DNA from: Hyaloraphidium curvatum
Lineage: Eukaryota > Monoblepharomycota > Hyaloraphidiomycetes > Hyaloraphidiales > Hyaloraphidiaceae
Assembly (NCBI GenBank): GCA_025558095.1
Contig: JAIVFI010000014.1
Span: forward strand, 1 to 64,000
Length of the DNA stretch: 64,000 nucleotides
Direction of reading: 5' to 3'
The notes under the pieces are model-generated. The model worked only from the letters and a program-made list of their open reading frames with translations, was not told the origin of the DNA and did no database searches. Of this stretch, positions 1-8,800 are shown piece after piece. Every line of letters starts with the position of its first letter. Position 1 is the stretch's first letter. A program made the translations under genes and the position numbers.

Positions 1-2
1 AC

Positions 3-755
3 GCGAGCTGCGCCAACGTGAATGGACGGGCGGTGTGCCGGTGCCGCGCCGGGTTCGTGGGCAACGGGCGGACTTGCACGCGCAGGGATCCCTGCCTGGC
101 CAACAACGGCGGGTGCGCGGCGGACGCGACGTGTACCAACAACGCGGGCACCGCCTCGTGCGCGTGCAAGCCCGGCTTCGCGGGGGACGGGCGGACATGC
201 GAGCGCTCGGGCGGCCTGCTGGCGTTCGCCTCGTGCGGCCCGGACCGCACGTGCTGCGACCCCCCCGCGCGCACCTTCCTCCGCTCGCAGTCCTCCTGCG
301 AGACGGGCTGCGCGGGCGACGACCTGTGCGAGTTCGTCACCTGGGACCCCGCGACTAGCATATGCAGGTGGTACGCCTCGTGCTCCTCGTGGCGCGCGGC
401 ACCCGGCATCCTGTTCGGGCACTTTGAGGACGCCGGCAGGTGCCCGCAGCAGTCTTGCACGCTGTCGCAGCTCAAGCCCTGCGGCTCGTCGCGGACGTGC
501 TGCGCCGACCCCGTCTCGACGCAGCCCTCGACGCGGGAGGAGTGCGAGCGCGGCTGCCTGGCCGACTCGTCGTGCCGGTTCGCCAGCTACGATTTCCGGG
601 CGGGGGAGTGCAGCAGGTTCTCGGCTTGCGGGGGTTACAAGACGGCGCCGACGGGGACGGTGCTGGGGCACTGGAGGAGCGCGGGGGAGTGCCCGAGGTC
701 GACGTGCTCGTCGGCGCGGGGCATCGCGGGGGGTGTAGAGGCGAGGATGGGTTGA
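3..755 (+). CDS. Secreted EGF-like / PAN-apple-like Cys-rich protein (5' partial)
   Basis: The frame is open from the window edge, so the N-terminus lies upstream. The visible 250 residues begin inside one EGF-like domain (C-x-C-x2-GF-x-GNG-x4-C pattern) followed by a complete second one with the DPC..N.GGC.....C and C.C..GF.GDG..C spacing. Two tandem Cys-rich modules of about 75 residues follow; both share a CG..RTCC start, a C....C..D..C core and a final G...AG.C. They look like PAN/apple-type adhesive modules, but that assignment is inference. Family knowledge: such domains mediate extracellular protein or carbohydrate contacts. The short tail after the last module has no membrane segment or GPI signal, so the protein is probably soluble or held by an upstream segment. 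No intron is needed in the visible part. Confidence 0.7.
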   Translation, partial: ASCANVNGRAVCRCRAGFVGNGRTCTRRDPCLANNGGCAADATCTNNAGTASCACKPGFAGDGRTCERSGGLLAFASCGPDRTCCDPPARTFLRSQSSCETGCAGDDLCEFVTWDPATSICRWYASCSSWRAAPGILFGHFEDAGRCPQQSCTLSQLKPCGSSRTCCADPVSTQPSTREECERGCLADSSCRFASYDFRAGECSRFSACGGYKTAPTGTVLGHWRSAGECPRSTCSSARGIAGGVEARMG

Positions 756-987
756 GGGGGGCGGTAACTATGTCACTATGGCCCACTAGAACACGAGATC
801 GTCACCGGGAGGAGACAATCCGCCGAGAAAGATGGTGGTGCAGCGATGGCTGCTCGCATTTGTTGCCCCGGGGAGAATGCCGGGCGCCGCGGGCGGGACG
901 GAGGGCGGGCGGCCGCGCCTCGGAACCTGGCGGGCCTGCCACCGTCTCCCACGCTTCCGCGCCATCCCGCCGCACCCGGATCCGGAG

Positions 988-1884
988 ATGCCTCCGAGCG
1001 ATGCGGCCCCCGCCTCCTCCGCCGCGCACGCCCGCGCCGCGCCCGCCCCGGAGGAATACCCGCGCGGCGCGCGGCTCGCGGGCAAGGTCGCGCTCATCTC
1101 CGGCGCCTCCCGCGGCCTCGGCGCCTCGCACGCCCGCGCCATCGTCGCGCAGGGCGGGAAAGTCGTGATCGCGGACGTGGCGGCGTGCGACGACGCGGGA
1201 AAGGCGCTGGCGGCGGAGCTCGGGAGGGACAGCGCCGAGTACGTGACGCTGGACGTGAGGGACAGGGAGGCGTGGAAGGCGGCGGTGAAGAGGGCGGTGG
1301 AGAGGTTCGGCAAGCTCAACGTGCTGGTATTGAACGCCGGGATCGTCAATTACGGCACCGTGGACGTGTATCCCTACAGGCAGTGGGACGAGGTGGTGCG
1401 TTCCCATCGCCCCGCCCGGCGGCATGTGCGCGCCTCACCCGCCTCCCCCGCCGCGCCGCAGATCGACGTGAACCTGACGGGGGTCTTCAACGGCCTCCGC
1501 GCCGCCGCGGGCGCGCTCAAGGCCGGCGCGCCGTCGTCGGTCGTCGTCGTCTCCTCGGTGTGCGGGCTGCAGGGGTACGCCGCCAACCCGGGGTACGTCG
1601 CGGCAAAGTGGGGCGTGCGCGGGCTGGCAAAGAGCGCCGCGCTGGCGCTGGCACAGTTCGGCGTAAGAGTGAACAGCTTGCACCCGGGAATGATCGAGTC
1701 GCCGATGACCGAGGGCCTGCCGAGGGTGCAGAAGCACGTGGCGATGAAGCGGGCGGGCAAGGCGCACGAGCTGTCCAAGATGGTGGTGTTTTTGGCGTCG
1801 GACGAGTCTTCGTACTCGACCGGGGCCGAGTTCGTCGCGGACGGGGGCGAGACGGCGGGGCTGGCGATGGACTGGAATCTGTGA
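988..1884 (+). CDS. Short-chain dehydrogenase/reductase (SDR), copy 1
   Basis: Classical NAD(P)-dependent SDR of 276 residues. Exons 988-1395 and 1462-1884. Visible motifs: cofactor-binding SGASRGLG (residues 38-45), NAG (116-118), catalytic Ser 167/168 and YVAAK with Tyr181 and Lys185, then the NSLHPGMIESPM segment typical after the active site, and a C-terminal TGAEFVADGG. The 66-nt intron (GTGCGT donor, CAG acceptor) is a multiple of three and has no stop, so a retained-intron reading stays open; it was removed because it interrupts the conserved QWDEV/IDVNLTGVFNG junction that the paralogue at 3602-4704 also splits. The start at 988 gives a compact N-terminus; an in-frame ATG at 832 would add 52 low-complexity residues. 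Substrate unknown. Confidence 0.88.
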   Translation: MPPSDAAPASSAAHARAAPAPEEYPRGARLAGKVALISGASRGLGASHARAIVAQGGKVVIADVAACDDAGKALAAELGRDSAEYVTLDVRDREAWKAAVKRAVERFGKLNVLVLNAGIVNYGTVDVYPYRQWDEVVRSHRPARRHVRASPASPAAPQIDVNLTGVFNGLRAAAGALKAGAPSSVVVVSSVCGLQGYAANPGYVAAKWGVRGLAKSAALALAQFGVRVNSLHPGMIESPMTEGLPRVQKHVAMKRAGKAHELSKMVVFLASDESSYSTGAEFVADGGETAGLAMDWNL

Positions 1885-2043
1885 AGCTGGGGATGCGGAC
1901 GCGGACGCGATCGCGGACGAGGAGAACGGGGAGAAGAGCGCGGACGGAAAGAAAGGTAGTGGTATCGTCGCGAATCAGAGTACAGGCAAAACGTCCAAGA
2001 ATACGGCCCCCTCTTCCCCCATGCGTCCCCATCCCCGAGCATA

Positions 2044-2790
2044 TCACCCGAACCGGCCCGCAGGCACGTCCTGCGGCGACTCCTTCAGCCCCATCATGGC
2101 CTCGGCGGCGCGCACCACGTCGCCTCCCTGTTCCCCGGGCTGCGCAGGCTCGGCGGCCGCGCCCCCCTCCGTGCCCTTTTCCGGCGCCCGCCTGTCCTTC
2201 TTCGGGCGATCCTTGCGGTACGGCGCGTGCCTGCGCAGGGTGGCGGGCGCCGAGGCGGGGCCCGGGTCCGGGGCGGTGTTCCTTGTGGCCACGGTCGGCC
2301 ACGTGCGGGAGCGGCCGATCGCGCCCAGGGGGGGCAGGTAGGGCGGCCGCTGCGGCGGCGGGAAGTGGTCGGTGAGTGCGTGCGCCAGCGGGGGTGGGAA
2401 TAGCGGCGGCGGCCGCGGCAGCCACAGCGGGGGCGGGGCCAGGTGCGCGGGCGGGGCGGGCGGGGGTTGGCGCGGCGGGGGCGCGTGCCACGCGGGGGGC
2501 GGCGGGCGCGGCTGGCCGGGCTCCCTGCCAAAGACCGCCACGTGCGCCGCGCGCAGGGCGGCGGCGTCGCACGCGGCGGTTTTCGAGTCGAGCACCAGCG
2601 CGCGCAGCGGCTCGGGCAGCGCGGCCCACCCCGGCGGCGCGCGCAGCACCGGCGGCGGGCGCAGTGCCGGCCCGCTGCGCCACGGCGGCGCATCCGCGGC
2701 GCCGGGTGGCCGCGCCATGTGGCACCGCGGGCGCGTCGGGGGCGGGCGCGGGCGCGCGAAGGGATCGGGCGGCGGCTGCAGGCGGTCCAT
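2044..2790 (-). CDS. Hypothetical proline-rich protein
   Basis: Uninterrupted minus-strand frame of 248 residues starting at MDRLQPPPD. The N-terminal two thirds is Pro/Ala-rich with runs of PPP and PPLP; the C-terminal part is charged (YRKDRPKKDRRAPEKG) and ends DVVRAAEAMMGLKESPQDV. I recognise no domain. It is listed because the tail has normal protein-like composition, unlike the Arg/Gly-rich shadow frames on the other strand, and because it fills an otherwise empty gap between the two SDR genes. No signal peptide or membrane segment. Proline-rich stretches of this kind could bind SH3, WW or profilin, but that is only a suggestion. Confidence 0.45.
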   Translation of the reverse strand: MDRLQPPPDPFARPRPPPTRPRCHMARPPGAADAPPWRSGPALRPPPVLRAPPGWAALPEPLRALVLDSKTAACDAAALRAAHVAVFGREPGQPRPPPPAWHAPPPRQPPPAPPAHLAPPPLWLPRPPPLFPPPLAHALTDHFPPPQRPPYLPPLGAIGRSRTWPTVATRNTAPDPGPASAPATLRRHAPYRKDRPKKDRRAPEKGTEGGAAAEPAQPGEQGGDVVRAAEAMMGLKESPQDVPAGRFG

Positions 2791-3601
2791 TCTGGCGCCC
2801 TGGCGGGGCAACTCGCGGGGTCCACCGTGCAAGACGGCGCGGCTGCACGGCCGTCTGTGGGCAGGGGATTCCGTCGGCGGCGGTCGTTAGGCGGCGGCAC
2901 CGGACGGGCGGCCCGCCGCGGGGCCCCGGATGATCGGTTCTTGGCGGGCGGCTAGAGGATGCGAAACGCGCCGCCGAAATCACACCGCCGGGGCCATTCC
3001 CGTTTGCAATCAACCCCCAATGTCCGCCGCGATCGTGCATCCCGTTTCTTTGGTCCGGCGGTGGTGTCCTCCGGAGCGCACGGGCTGGAGGCGACGGCCG
3101 CCGGCCGCGGGGGCTTTGCTGACGCTAGATTCGGACACCGTGCGGGCGCGGTTGCGCAACCCAGAACCATCCAATCCCGCGACGGCGGTACCGCACGGTC
3201 GCGCCACTAAGTATGTGATGCCGCTGTCGCCGGGTGGCGGTCATCGGCCGCCACCGGCGGCCGAGCGGCCCGCCGGGCGGGAAAGACCCTATCGGCCACC
3301 CCTACGGAGCCTAAACCCGCCGTCGGACCGCCACCCGCGAACGGCATCAATGCGGACCATCCGGGGTCGTAATGTTGGTTTGTACGATGACGGGGTTGGA
3401 AGGGGCGCCCACGACCCTCCTGCGGCCCGCTTTGCCGCTTTGAGTCATCTCCTCGGCACGGTGGCGTGGGACCGCCCCGATTTTCCGATCGCCGCGCGGA
3501 ACGTAACAGCGGCGATTACTGCGCCTTTTTCCTGGCCCTCCTCATCCCCGCCCTGCCTCCCCCCGGCACCCCGACCGCGCCCGCATCCACACCCTCCCCG
3601 C
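2791..3601. other. Intergenic stretch
   Basis: About 800 bases between the proline-rich ORF and the end of the second SDR gene. All open frames here are short and compositionally like shadows. I see no RNA gene, repeat or clear promoter element. Confidence 0.5.
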
Positions 3602-4704
3602 TCATGCGTTCCAATCCATCGCCAGCCCCGCGGTCTCCCCCCCATCGGCCACGAACTCGGCCCCCGTCGAATACGAAGACTCGTCTGACGCCAAAAACAC
3701 AACCATCTTGGAAAGCTCGTGCGCCTTGCCCGCCCGCTTGAGGGCCACGTGCTTCTGCAGCTTGGGCAGGTCCGCCGTCATCGGGCTCTCGATCATCCCC
3801 GGGTGCAGGCTGTTTACTCGTATGCCGTACGGGGCGAGGGAGAGCGCGGCGCTCTTCGCCAGCCCGCGGACGCCGTGCTTGGCCGCGACGTAGCCGGGGA
3901 TCACGCCGTAGCCCTGCAGCCCGGCGGTGGACGAGACCATGATCACCGAGGCGGGGGCAGAGGCTTTGAGCGCGTCGACCGAGGCGCGGAGGCCGTTGAA
4001 GACGCCGGTGAGGTTGATGGCGATCTGCGGAACGGGGCGCGGAGCCGGTGAGCCGAACCCGCGGCAGCGCACCCCGTTCGACGAACCATGTCGTCCCACT
4101 GCTCGTACGTGTAGACGTCCGCCGTCCCCCAGTTGACGATCCCCGCGTTGAGGATCAGCACGTTGAGCTTGCCGAACCTCTGCACCGTCCTCTCCACCGC
4201 CTTCTTCCACCCCTCGCGGTCCCTGACATCCAGCGTGACGTACTCGGCGTTCTCGGCCCCCAGCCCTTTCGCCAGCGCCTTCCCGCCCTCGTCGCACGCC
4301 GCCACGTCCGCAATCACGACTTTCCCGCCCTGGGCGACGATGGCGCGGGCGTGCGAGGCGCCGAGGCCGCGGGAGGCGCCCGAGATGAGCGCGACCTTGC
4401 CGGCCAGGCGGGTGCCGCGGGGGTATTCCTCCGATGCCGGTGCCGAAGGGGCGGAGGGGGAGACGCCCGCGGCGGGGGCACCGGCGGCGGACGACGGCGC
4501 CGGCCCCGTGTACGCCGGCATCGCAACCGCCAGCATCGGCATCAGCTCTGCCAGGCTCTTCTGCTTCGCTGGTTGCGGGCCGGCCGGTGCGGGTGCGGGT
4601 GCGGCCGGCTGCGCGGAGGACGAGGGCGCCGGCCCCGTGTACGCGGGCAGCGCGACGGCGAGCATCGGCATGAGCTCCGCGAGCGATTTGCGGTCGCCGG
4701 ACAT
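3602..4704 (-). CDS. Short-chain dehydrogenase/reductase (SDR), copy 2, with duplicated N-terminal motif
   Basis: Paralogue of the SDR at 988-1884, tail-to-tail with it. Exons (minus) 4704-4087 and 4024-3602; the 62-nt intron (GTTCGT..CAG) lies at the same codon as in copy 1. The 346-residue product has the same SGASRGLG, NAG, S..Y...K and HPGMIESPM motifs, and its last ~140 residues are nearly the same as copy 1. It differs by a ~95-residue N-terminal extension absent from copy 1. This holds two copies of a 23-residue segment (residues 7-29 and 50-72, both starting SLAELMPMLAVA and ending PAYTGPAPSS) joined by an Ala/Pro linker. The repeat is hydrophobic but not a classical signal peptide; it may be a targeting or docking motif (inference). 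Confidence 0.88.
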
Positions 4705-5279
4705 CGGTTCGGAGGAGGGGCGGGCGCGATGCGGAGGGCGTCGGGTGGGCGGAGCGACGCGGGGGCGATCTCCCTCCGATCGGAGGCGCCGCGATCACGC
4801 CATGCTGGCGGCGGTGGTGATCGGGCAAAGAGAACGGGATGGCAGCCGATGCTTCTCCTGCTTTACCAGCCAACCGGCGCGGACGCCAGGCAGCCCCAGG
4901 ATGGGAAATGGGAGACATAGCCGACAGCTAGCCGATGAAGGATGGGACTGATGTACTCTGCGGCCCCATCGCAGAAGCGCGAGGCTACCGATGTCATTCG
5001 ATGATGCAGAAAAGATCATGTTTGCCGACGGACCCGCGGTTTCGGAGCGGCGGTGCTGCATAGTCCGAATAGCAATATGCCGTTCCACAGCGGCCGAGGG
5101 CAGCGACAAAGGAGCGCAGCCCATCGACAGCGCAGCATCCCTGCAGCTCAAGCTTCATCACGCGGAAGTGTGGCAGATGTCGATGCCCGATGGGGGATCG
5201 GTGAGCCGTCCCCCATATCCGGCGATGACCCAAGCCCCGGACCCGCGAACCAACCACCGGATCGCCCTCGCCCTCCACG
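4705..5279. other. Intergenic stretch between divergent SDR and serine hydrolase
   Basis: 575 bases separating the starts of two divergently transcribed genes, so it should contain both promoters. No TATA box in a convincing position and no repeat seen. The minus-strand frame at 4795-5151 is not gene-like. Confidence 0.4.
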
Positions 5280-6446
5280 ATGCGCCGCCCCGCCCTCCTC
5301 GCGGCCATAGCCGCCCTCCTCCTCGCCGCGATTTTCCCGCGGGGTGCGGCGGCCACCACTTCCCCCGCGCAGCGCGAGTTCGAGGCCGCGCTGTCGGCGC
5401 TCGTCGCCGGCCCCGGGCTCCCCCGCGGCGCCATCGCGGCCGTCAAGGCGTCTGGCAACGAGATTGTCACCGCCGTCGGCTTCTCGGACGTCGCCGCGGG
5501 CCGCAAGGCGGGCGGGTGGGACACCGTGCGGATCGCCAGCGTGTCCAAGGCCTTCTCGGGCGCCGCGTCGCTGGCAAAGGTTAAGGCCAACCGGCTGTCG
5601 CTCTCGTCGACCGTCGGCAGCGTGCTGCGGCCGCTCAACCTGACCTCCAAGTGGCGCGCCGTCACGCTCGGCCAGCTGCTGCAGCACACCTCGGGCATCT
5701 ACGACTTCTCGCGGACCCCGGCCTTCGTGCAGGCACTCATCCCGACGCTCAACTCCCCCCGCCACCCGCCCCCGCGGACGCTCGTCTCGTACGCCGAGCC
5801 CTACCCGCTGAACTTTCCCCCGGGCTCCAGGTTCCAGTACAGCAACACGGACAACATCCTCGCGGCCCTCATGGTCGCGCAGGTCTACGGGCACCCCTAC
5901 GAGGTCGCCCTCGCCGAGCTGATCACCCGGCCCCTCGGCCTGTCAAAGACCTTGATCCCCCCCGGCAACCTGCTCCCCTCCCCCCACATGCGCGGCTACG
6001 ACCTCGAAAGCAACGGCACCCTCGACGACGTCACCACGCTGTTCGCGGCCGGGTGGTCCTGGTCCTCGGGCGGCGTCGCGTCGACGGTCCCCGAGGTCGC
6101 CGCCTTTTTCCGCGCCTACGTCTCGGGCAAGTTCGCCACCCCCGCCGCGCGGAGGGCGCAGTTCCGGTTCGTCCCCGGGAACTCGGAGCCCCCGGGGCCC
6201 GGGACCAACGCCGCGGGCATGGCGCTGTTCCGGTACGTCGTGCCCTGCCGCGGCAGGGGCAACGTGACGGTCTACGGGCACACGGGCAACACGCCGGGGT
6301 ACACAGCCTTTGCGGCCGCGTCGGCGGACGGGAGGCGGTCCGCGGCCGTGTCGATCGGCGCCCAGATCACGGCCACCACGAACGCGGCAAGGTTCCCGGC
6401 GCTGAGGGAGGTGTTCAGACTGGCCGTGTGCGCGGCCATGGCGTGA
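5280..6446 (+). CDS. Secreted beta-lactamase-fold serine hydrolase (class C / D-aminopeptidase type)
   Basis: Single-exon protein of 388 residues with an N-terminal signal peptide (MRRPALLAAIAALLLAAIF, cleavage near AAA at 23-25). The beta-lactamase/transpeptidase fold is shown by S-V-S-K (Ser87 nucleophile, Lys90), Y-S-N (187-189) and a late H-T-G box (334-336, in GHTGNTPGY), in the usual order and spacing. LGQLLQHTSGI (130-140) and PPGSRFQYSN are typical of the beta-lactamase superfamily serine hydrolases that include D-aminopeptidases, esterases and LACTB-like proteins. The true substrate cannot be told from sequence; in fungi such enzymes are usually hydrolases of esters or amides rather than antibiotic-resistance factors. 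The first ATG directly precedes the signal peptide. Confidence 0.88.
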   Translation: MRRPALLAAIAALLLAAIFPRGAAATTSPAQREFEAALSALVAGPGLPRGAIAAVKASGNEIVTAVGFSDVAAGRKAGGWDTVRIASVSKAFSGAASLAKVKANRLSLSSTVGSVLRPLNLTSKWRAVTLGQLLQHTSGIYDFSRTPAFVQALIPTLNSPRHPPPRTLVSYAEPYPLNFPPGSRFQYSNTDNILAALMVAQVYGHPYEVALAELITRPLGLSKTLIPPGNLLPSPHMRGYDLESNGTLDDVTTLFAAGWSWSSGGVASTVPEVAAFFRAYVSGKFATPAARRAQFRFVPGNSEPPGPGTNAAGMALFRYVVPCRGRGNVTVYGHTGNTPGYTAFAAASADGRRSAAVSIGAQITATTNAARFPALREVFRLAVCAAMA

Positions 6447-6622
6447 GGGAACTATTTGGAGGGGATCACGATAAGCAATGTGTGGAGAGAGGGCAATGGC
6501 AATCTTCATTGCGTGGATCGACGCGCTCGATCTGCCCCGCAACCTGCTCGTCGTCATTGGTCGGACACCAGGGTCCTGCTTGCGATGACCGATCCCGCGA
6601 GCGCCTCCCCGAGAGCGCCCAG

Positions 6623-8617
6623 TTAACCCCGCACCAGGTCCCTCGACAGCCGCATCTCTCTCATGTCCCCGCCCCCAACGGGCGGCAGCCCCCTGAACTC
6701 GCCCACCGTCACCCTCGACTCCCTCAGCGCGTCTCCAAACACCTCCTCGAGCTGCGCAAGGCACCGCGCCCGCGCGGCAAAGTGGCCCGGCTTGGACGAC
6801 AGCCCGCCGGCGCCGCGGTTGCCGAAATCATGCACGACGGCCTCGGGGTTGCACCCCAGCCGCACGTCCTCCTCCCCGCCGTCCGCGGCTCTGCGGCGGA
6901 GGAGGTACTCCCCGTCCAGGAACCCGGCGTCGAAGTACGCCTTCCTCCCTTCCCCCGTCGCCGGATCCATCCCCGCGGGGAGCTCCCCGCACCTCACCTT
7001 CCTCTCCCCCGGCCACGCCAGCAGCGGCGCCTTGCCCGCCGTTCCCGCCGCCACGAACCCCGCCGCGAGGTCCTCGCAGTTTGCCTCGCGGTCCACCAGC
7101 GCGTGCACGGCGTCGGGCAGCGCGCACGAGTACAGGAAGAGCAGGTCCGCCGGCGCCGCCATGAGCTTGGTCAGGGCGAGGGAGTACCCTTTCATCTCGT
7201 GCGCGCCGGCGAGGTAGCGCGGGTACCCGTCCCGGCCCCTGGCGTGCCCGCGCGCGTGGAAGCCCGCGGGGCGGTCGGGGTCCAGGAGGTGCGCGCGGCG
7301 GAGCAGGTCGAGCGCCGCGTGGGAGGGGAGTACATCGTCGTCGGCGACGAGGACCGAGGACGAGGGGAGGGAAGGGATGGGGAGGAAGCGCGCGTTGAGG
7401 GAGTCGCGGGGGGCGGGGAGGATGCGCACGGGTGCGGTGCCCGGGGGCGGGGGTGCTTTGTGCGGCCAATTGGGTGGCAAGGCTTCGGCGAGGGAGGATG
7501 TGGCGGGGTTGAGCCAGAGGAGGTAGACGGCAGATACGGCGGGGCTGGCGGCGTAGTGGCGCAGGAGCAGGGCGACCGTGTCCAGATCGCGGTCGAAGGT
7601 GGAGAGCAGCACGGCGAGCTTAGGGTCGTCCGACGATTGCGGTGGCGGCGGAAGCAGGTCCCGCGAGATGGGCCACGGGGCGAGCGAGGGCTCTGCGTCC
7701 CGCGACGAAGCGAGACGAAAGAGAACGTCGCACCTCGGCGCCCGGCCCGCCCAGCGCTCCGCCTCCCCATTCGCAAGCACCCCCGCCCTCGCTCGCGCCG
7801 CATTGTAAGCCCTCTGCCACGCCCACCACGCCGCCGGGTCGAACGAGTCGCGCCAGCGCGGCGAGGCGGCGCGGAAAAAGTCCCACGGCCGCGCCGGGCC
7901 GTCGAAGACGAGGACGGCGGCGCGGTCGGCGAGCGCGGGGTAGCCCGCCAGGCGGGCGAGTGAGGTGGGCACGTTGAAAGTGCGAGGGAGGCGTGCCCAG
8001 GAGGTGCCGGGGAAGGAGGCGGCGAGCAGGTCCGCCGGGGTCGCCATCGCGTTGGTTTCTACCCATGCCAGCAGCGACTCCATCGTTCCCAGATTGGGCC
8101 GCAGCACGACCACGGCGGGATCGGATGCGTCTCCGTCCAGGGCCTCGCCCGCCGCCAGCACCGCCATCCCCGTTGAGGGCAGCCGTTTGAGCGAAGCGTC
8201 GTCCAGCAAGCCGCAGACCCCGCCCGGGCCCGTTGCCCGCACCGCCAGCGCGTTGGAGGCCAGAAACGCGACTGCCGAGAACGGCAGGCCCCACAGAAGC
8301 GCGAAATCCGCGGTGCAGCTCGATGGTCCCACCCGCCCCTCGTCCCCGCCGGCGACCACTCGGCAGGCGGGGCACGCCCTCCGCAGCGCATCACTCTCCG
8401 CACGGTGCGCGATGACGACGAAGGGCAGTCCGCACGGCCGCAGCGACTCGGCCAGCGCGGCGACGGCGTCGGGCGGCGCGCCCCCGCAGAGCGCGGTGGC
8501 AAAGGCGCGTCCCTCCGCGGCCGGGGAGCCCGCCCGCCGCCGCCGCAGCCCGGAGGCAAAAAGCGCGGTCGCCGCGAGCAGCAGCGCACGGAAGAGCAGC
8601 CGCCGCAGGCCGCGCAT
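6623..8617 (-). CDS. Two-domain glycosyltransferase: GT8-like domain (degenerate) + GT64 (exostosin-like) domain
   Basis: A 664-residue type II Golgi-style protein: basic N-terminus then a signal anchor (residues ~6-24). The first half follows the GT8/glycogenin pattern: AVAFLASNALAV (118-126) where the DxD strand should be, VVVLRPN..TMESLL (169 onward), LPRTFNV (210-216) and LVFDGPARPW (236-245). The second half matches GT64 (EXT/EXTL C-terminal domain): LLSTFDRD near 339, the catalytic VADDDV (Asp 426-428), GAHEMKGYSLALTK and the late NCED (513-516). GT64 enzymes transfer GlcNAc/GalNAc-type sugars. The GT8-like half lacks the metal-binding DxD (reads A-S-N), so it is probably inactive or structural. 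An upstream in-frame ATG at 8680 would add 21 residues ahead of the anchor; 8617 was preferred because the anchor then starts the protein. Confidence 0.8.
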   Translation of the reverse strand: MRGLRRLLFRALLLAATALFASGLRRRRAGSPAAEGRAFATALCGGAPPDAVAALAESLRPCGLPFVVIAHRAESDALRRACPACRVVAGGDEGRVGPSSCTADFALLWGLPFSAVAFLASNALAVRATGPGGVCGLLDDASLKRLPSTGMAVLAAGEALDGDASDPAVVVLRPNLGTMESLLAWVETNAMATPADLLAASFPGTSWARLPRTFNVPTSLARLAGYPALADRAAVLVFDGPARPWDFFRAASPRWRDSFDPAAWWAWQRAYNAARARAGVLANGEAERWAGRAPRCDVLFRLASSRDAEPSLAPWPISRDLLPPPPQSSDDPKLAVLLSTFDRDLDTVALLLRHYAASPAVSAVYLLWLNPATSSLAEALPPNWPHKAPPPPGTAPVRILPAPRDSLNARFLPIPSLPSSSVLVADDDVLPSHAALDLLRRAHLLDPDRPAGFHARGHARGRDGYPRYLAGAHEMKGYSLALTKLMAAPADLLFLYSCALPDAVHALVDREANCEDLAAGFVAAGTAGKAPLLAWPGERKVRCGELPAGMDPATGEGRKAYFDAGFLDGEYLLRRRAADGGEEDVRLGCNPEAVVHDFGNRGAGGLSSKPGHFAARARCLAQLEEVFGDALRESRVTVGEFRGLPPVGGGDMREMRLSRDLVRG

Positions 8618-8800
8618 CGGGGAGGGGGCCCAGGGGATCGATGGGAGGATTTGGGGGTTGACTCCAAAGTAAGGCCGCATCCGTCATCCTTCATCCTCGG
8701 GCCATCCAAGCGAGCGATACAATATAAGCGATTTCCTCCCCACATCCGAGGATCCCCTCCCTCGCACCGGCCTCACCTCGCACAGGCCCCCGATCACTGA

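Noticed and set aside
846-2375. 509-codon plus-strand open frame over the first SDR
   Set aside because: Gly/Arg-rich alternate frame of the SDR gene with no conserved residues.
1517-3040. 507-codon minus-strand open frame
   Set aside because: Its 5' part is in a different frame from the better proline-rich ORF, and its 3' part is antisense to the SDR gene.
5651-7963. 770-codon plus-strand open frame
   Set aside because: It overlaps the serine hydrolase in another frame and the glycosyltransferase on the opposite strand; no motifs, Arg/His/Pro-rich shadow of GC-rich codons.
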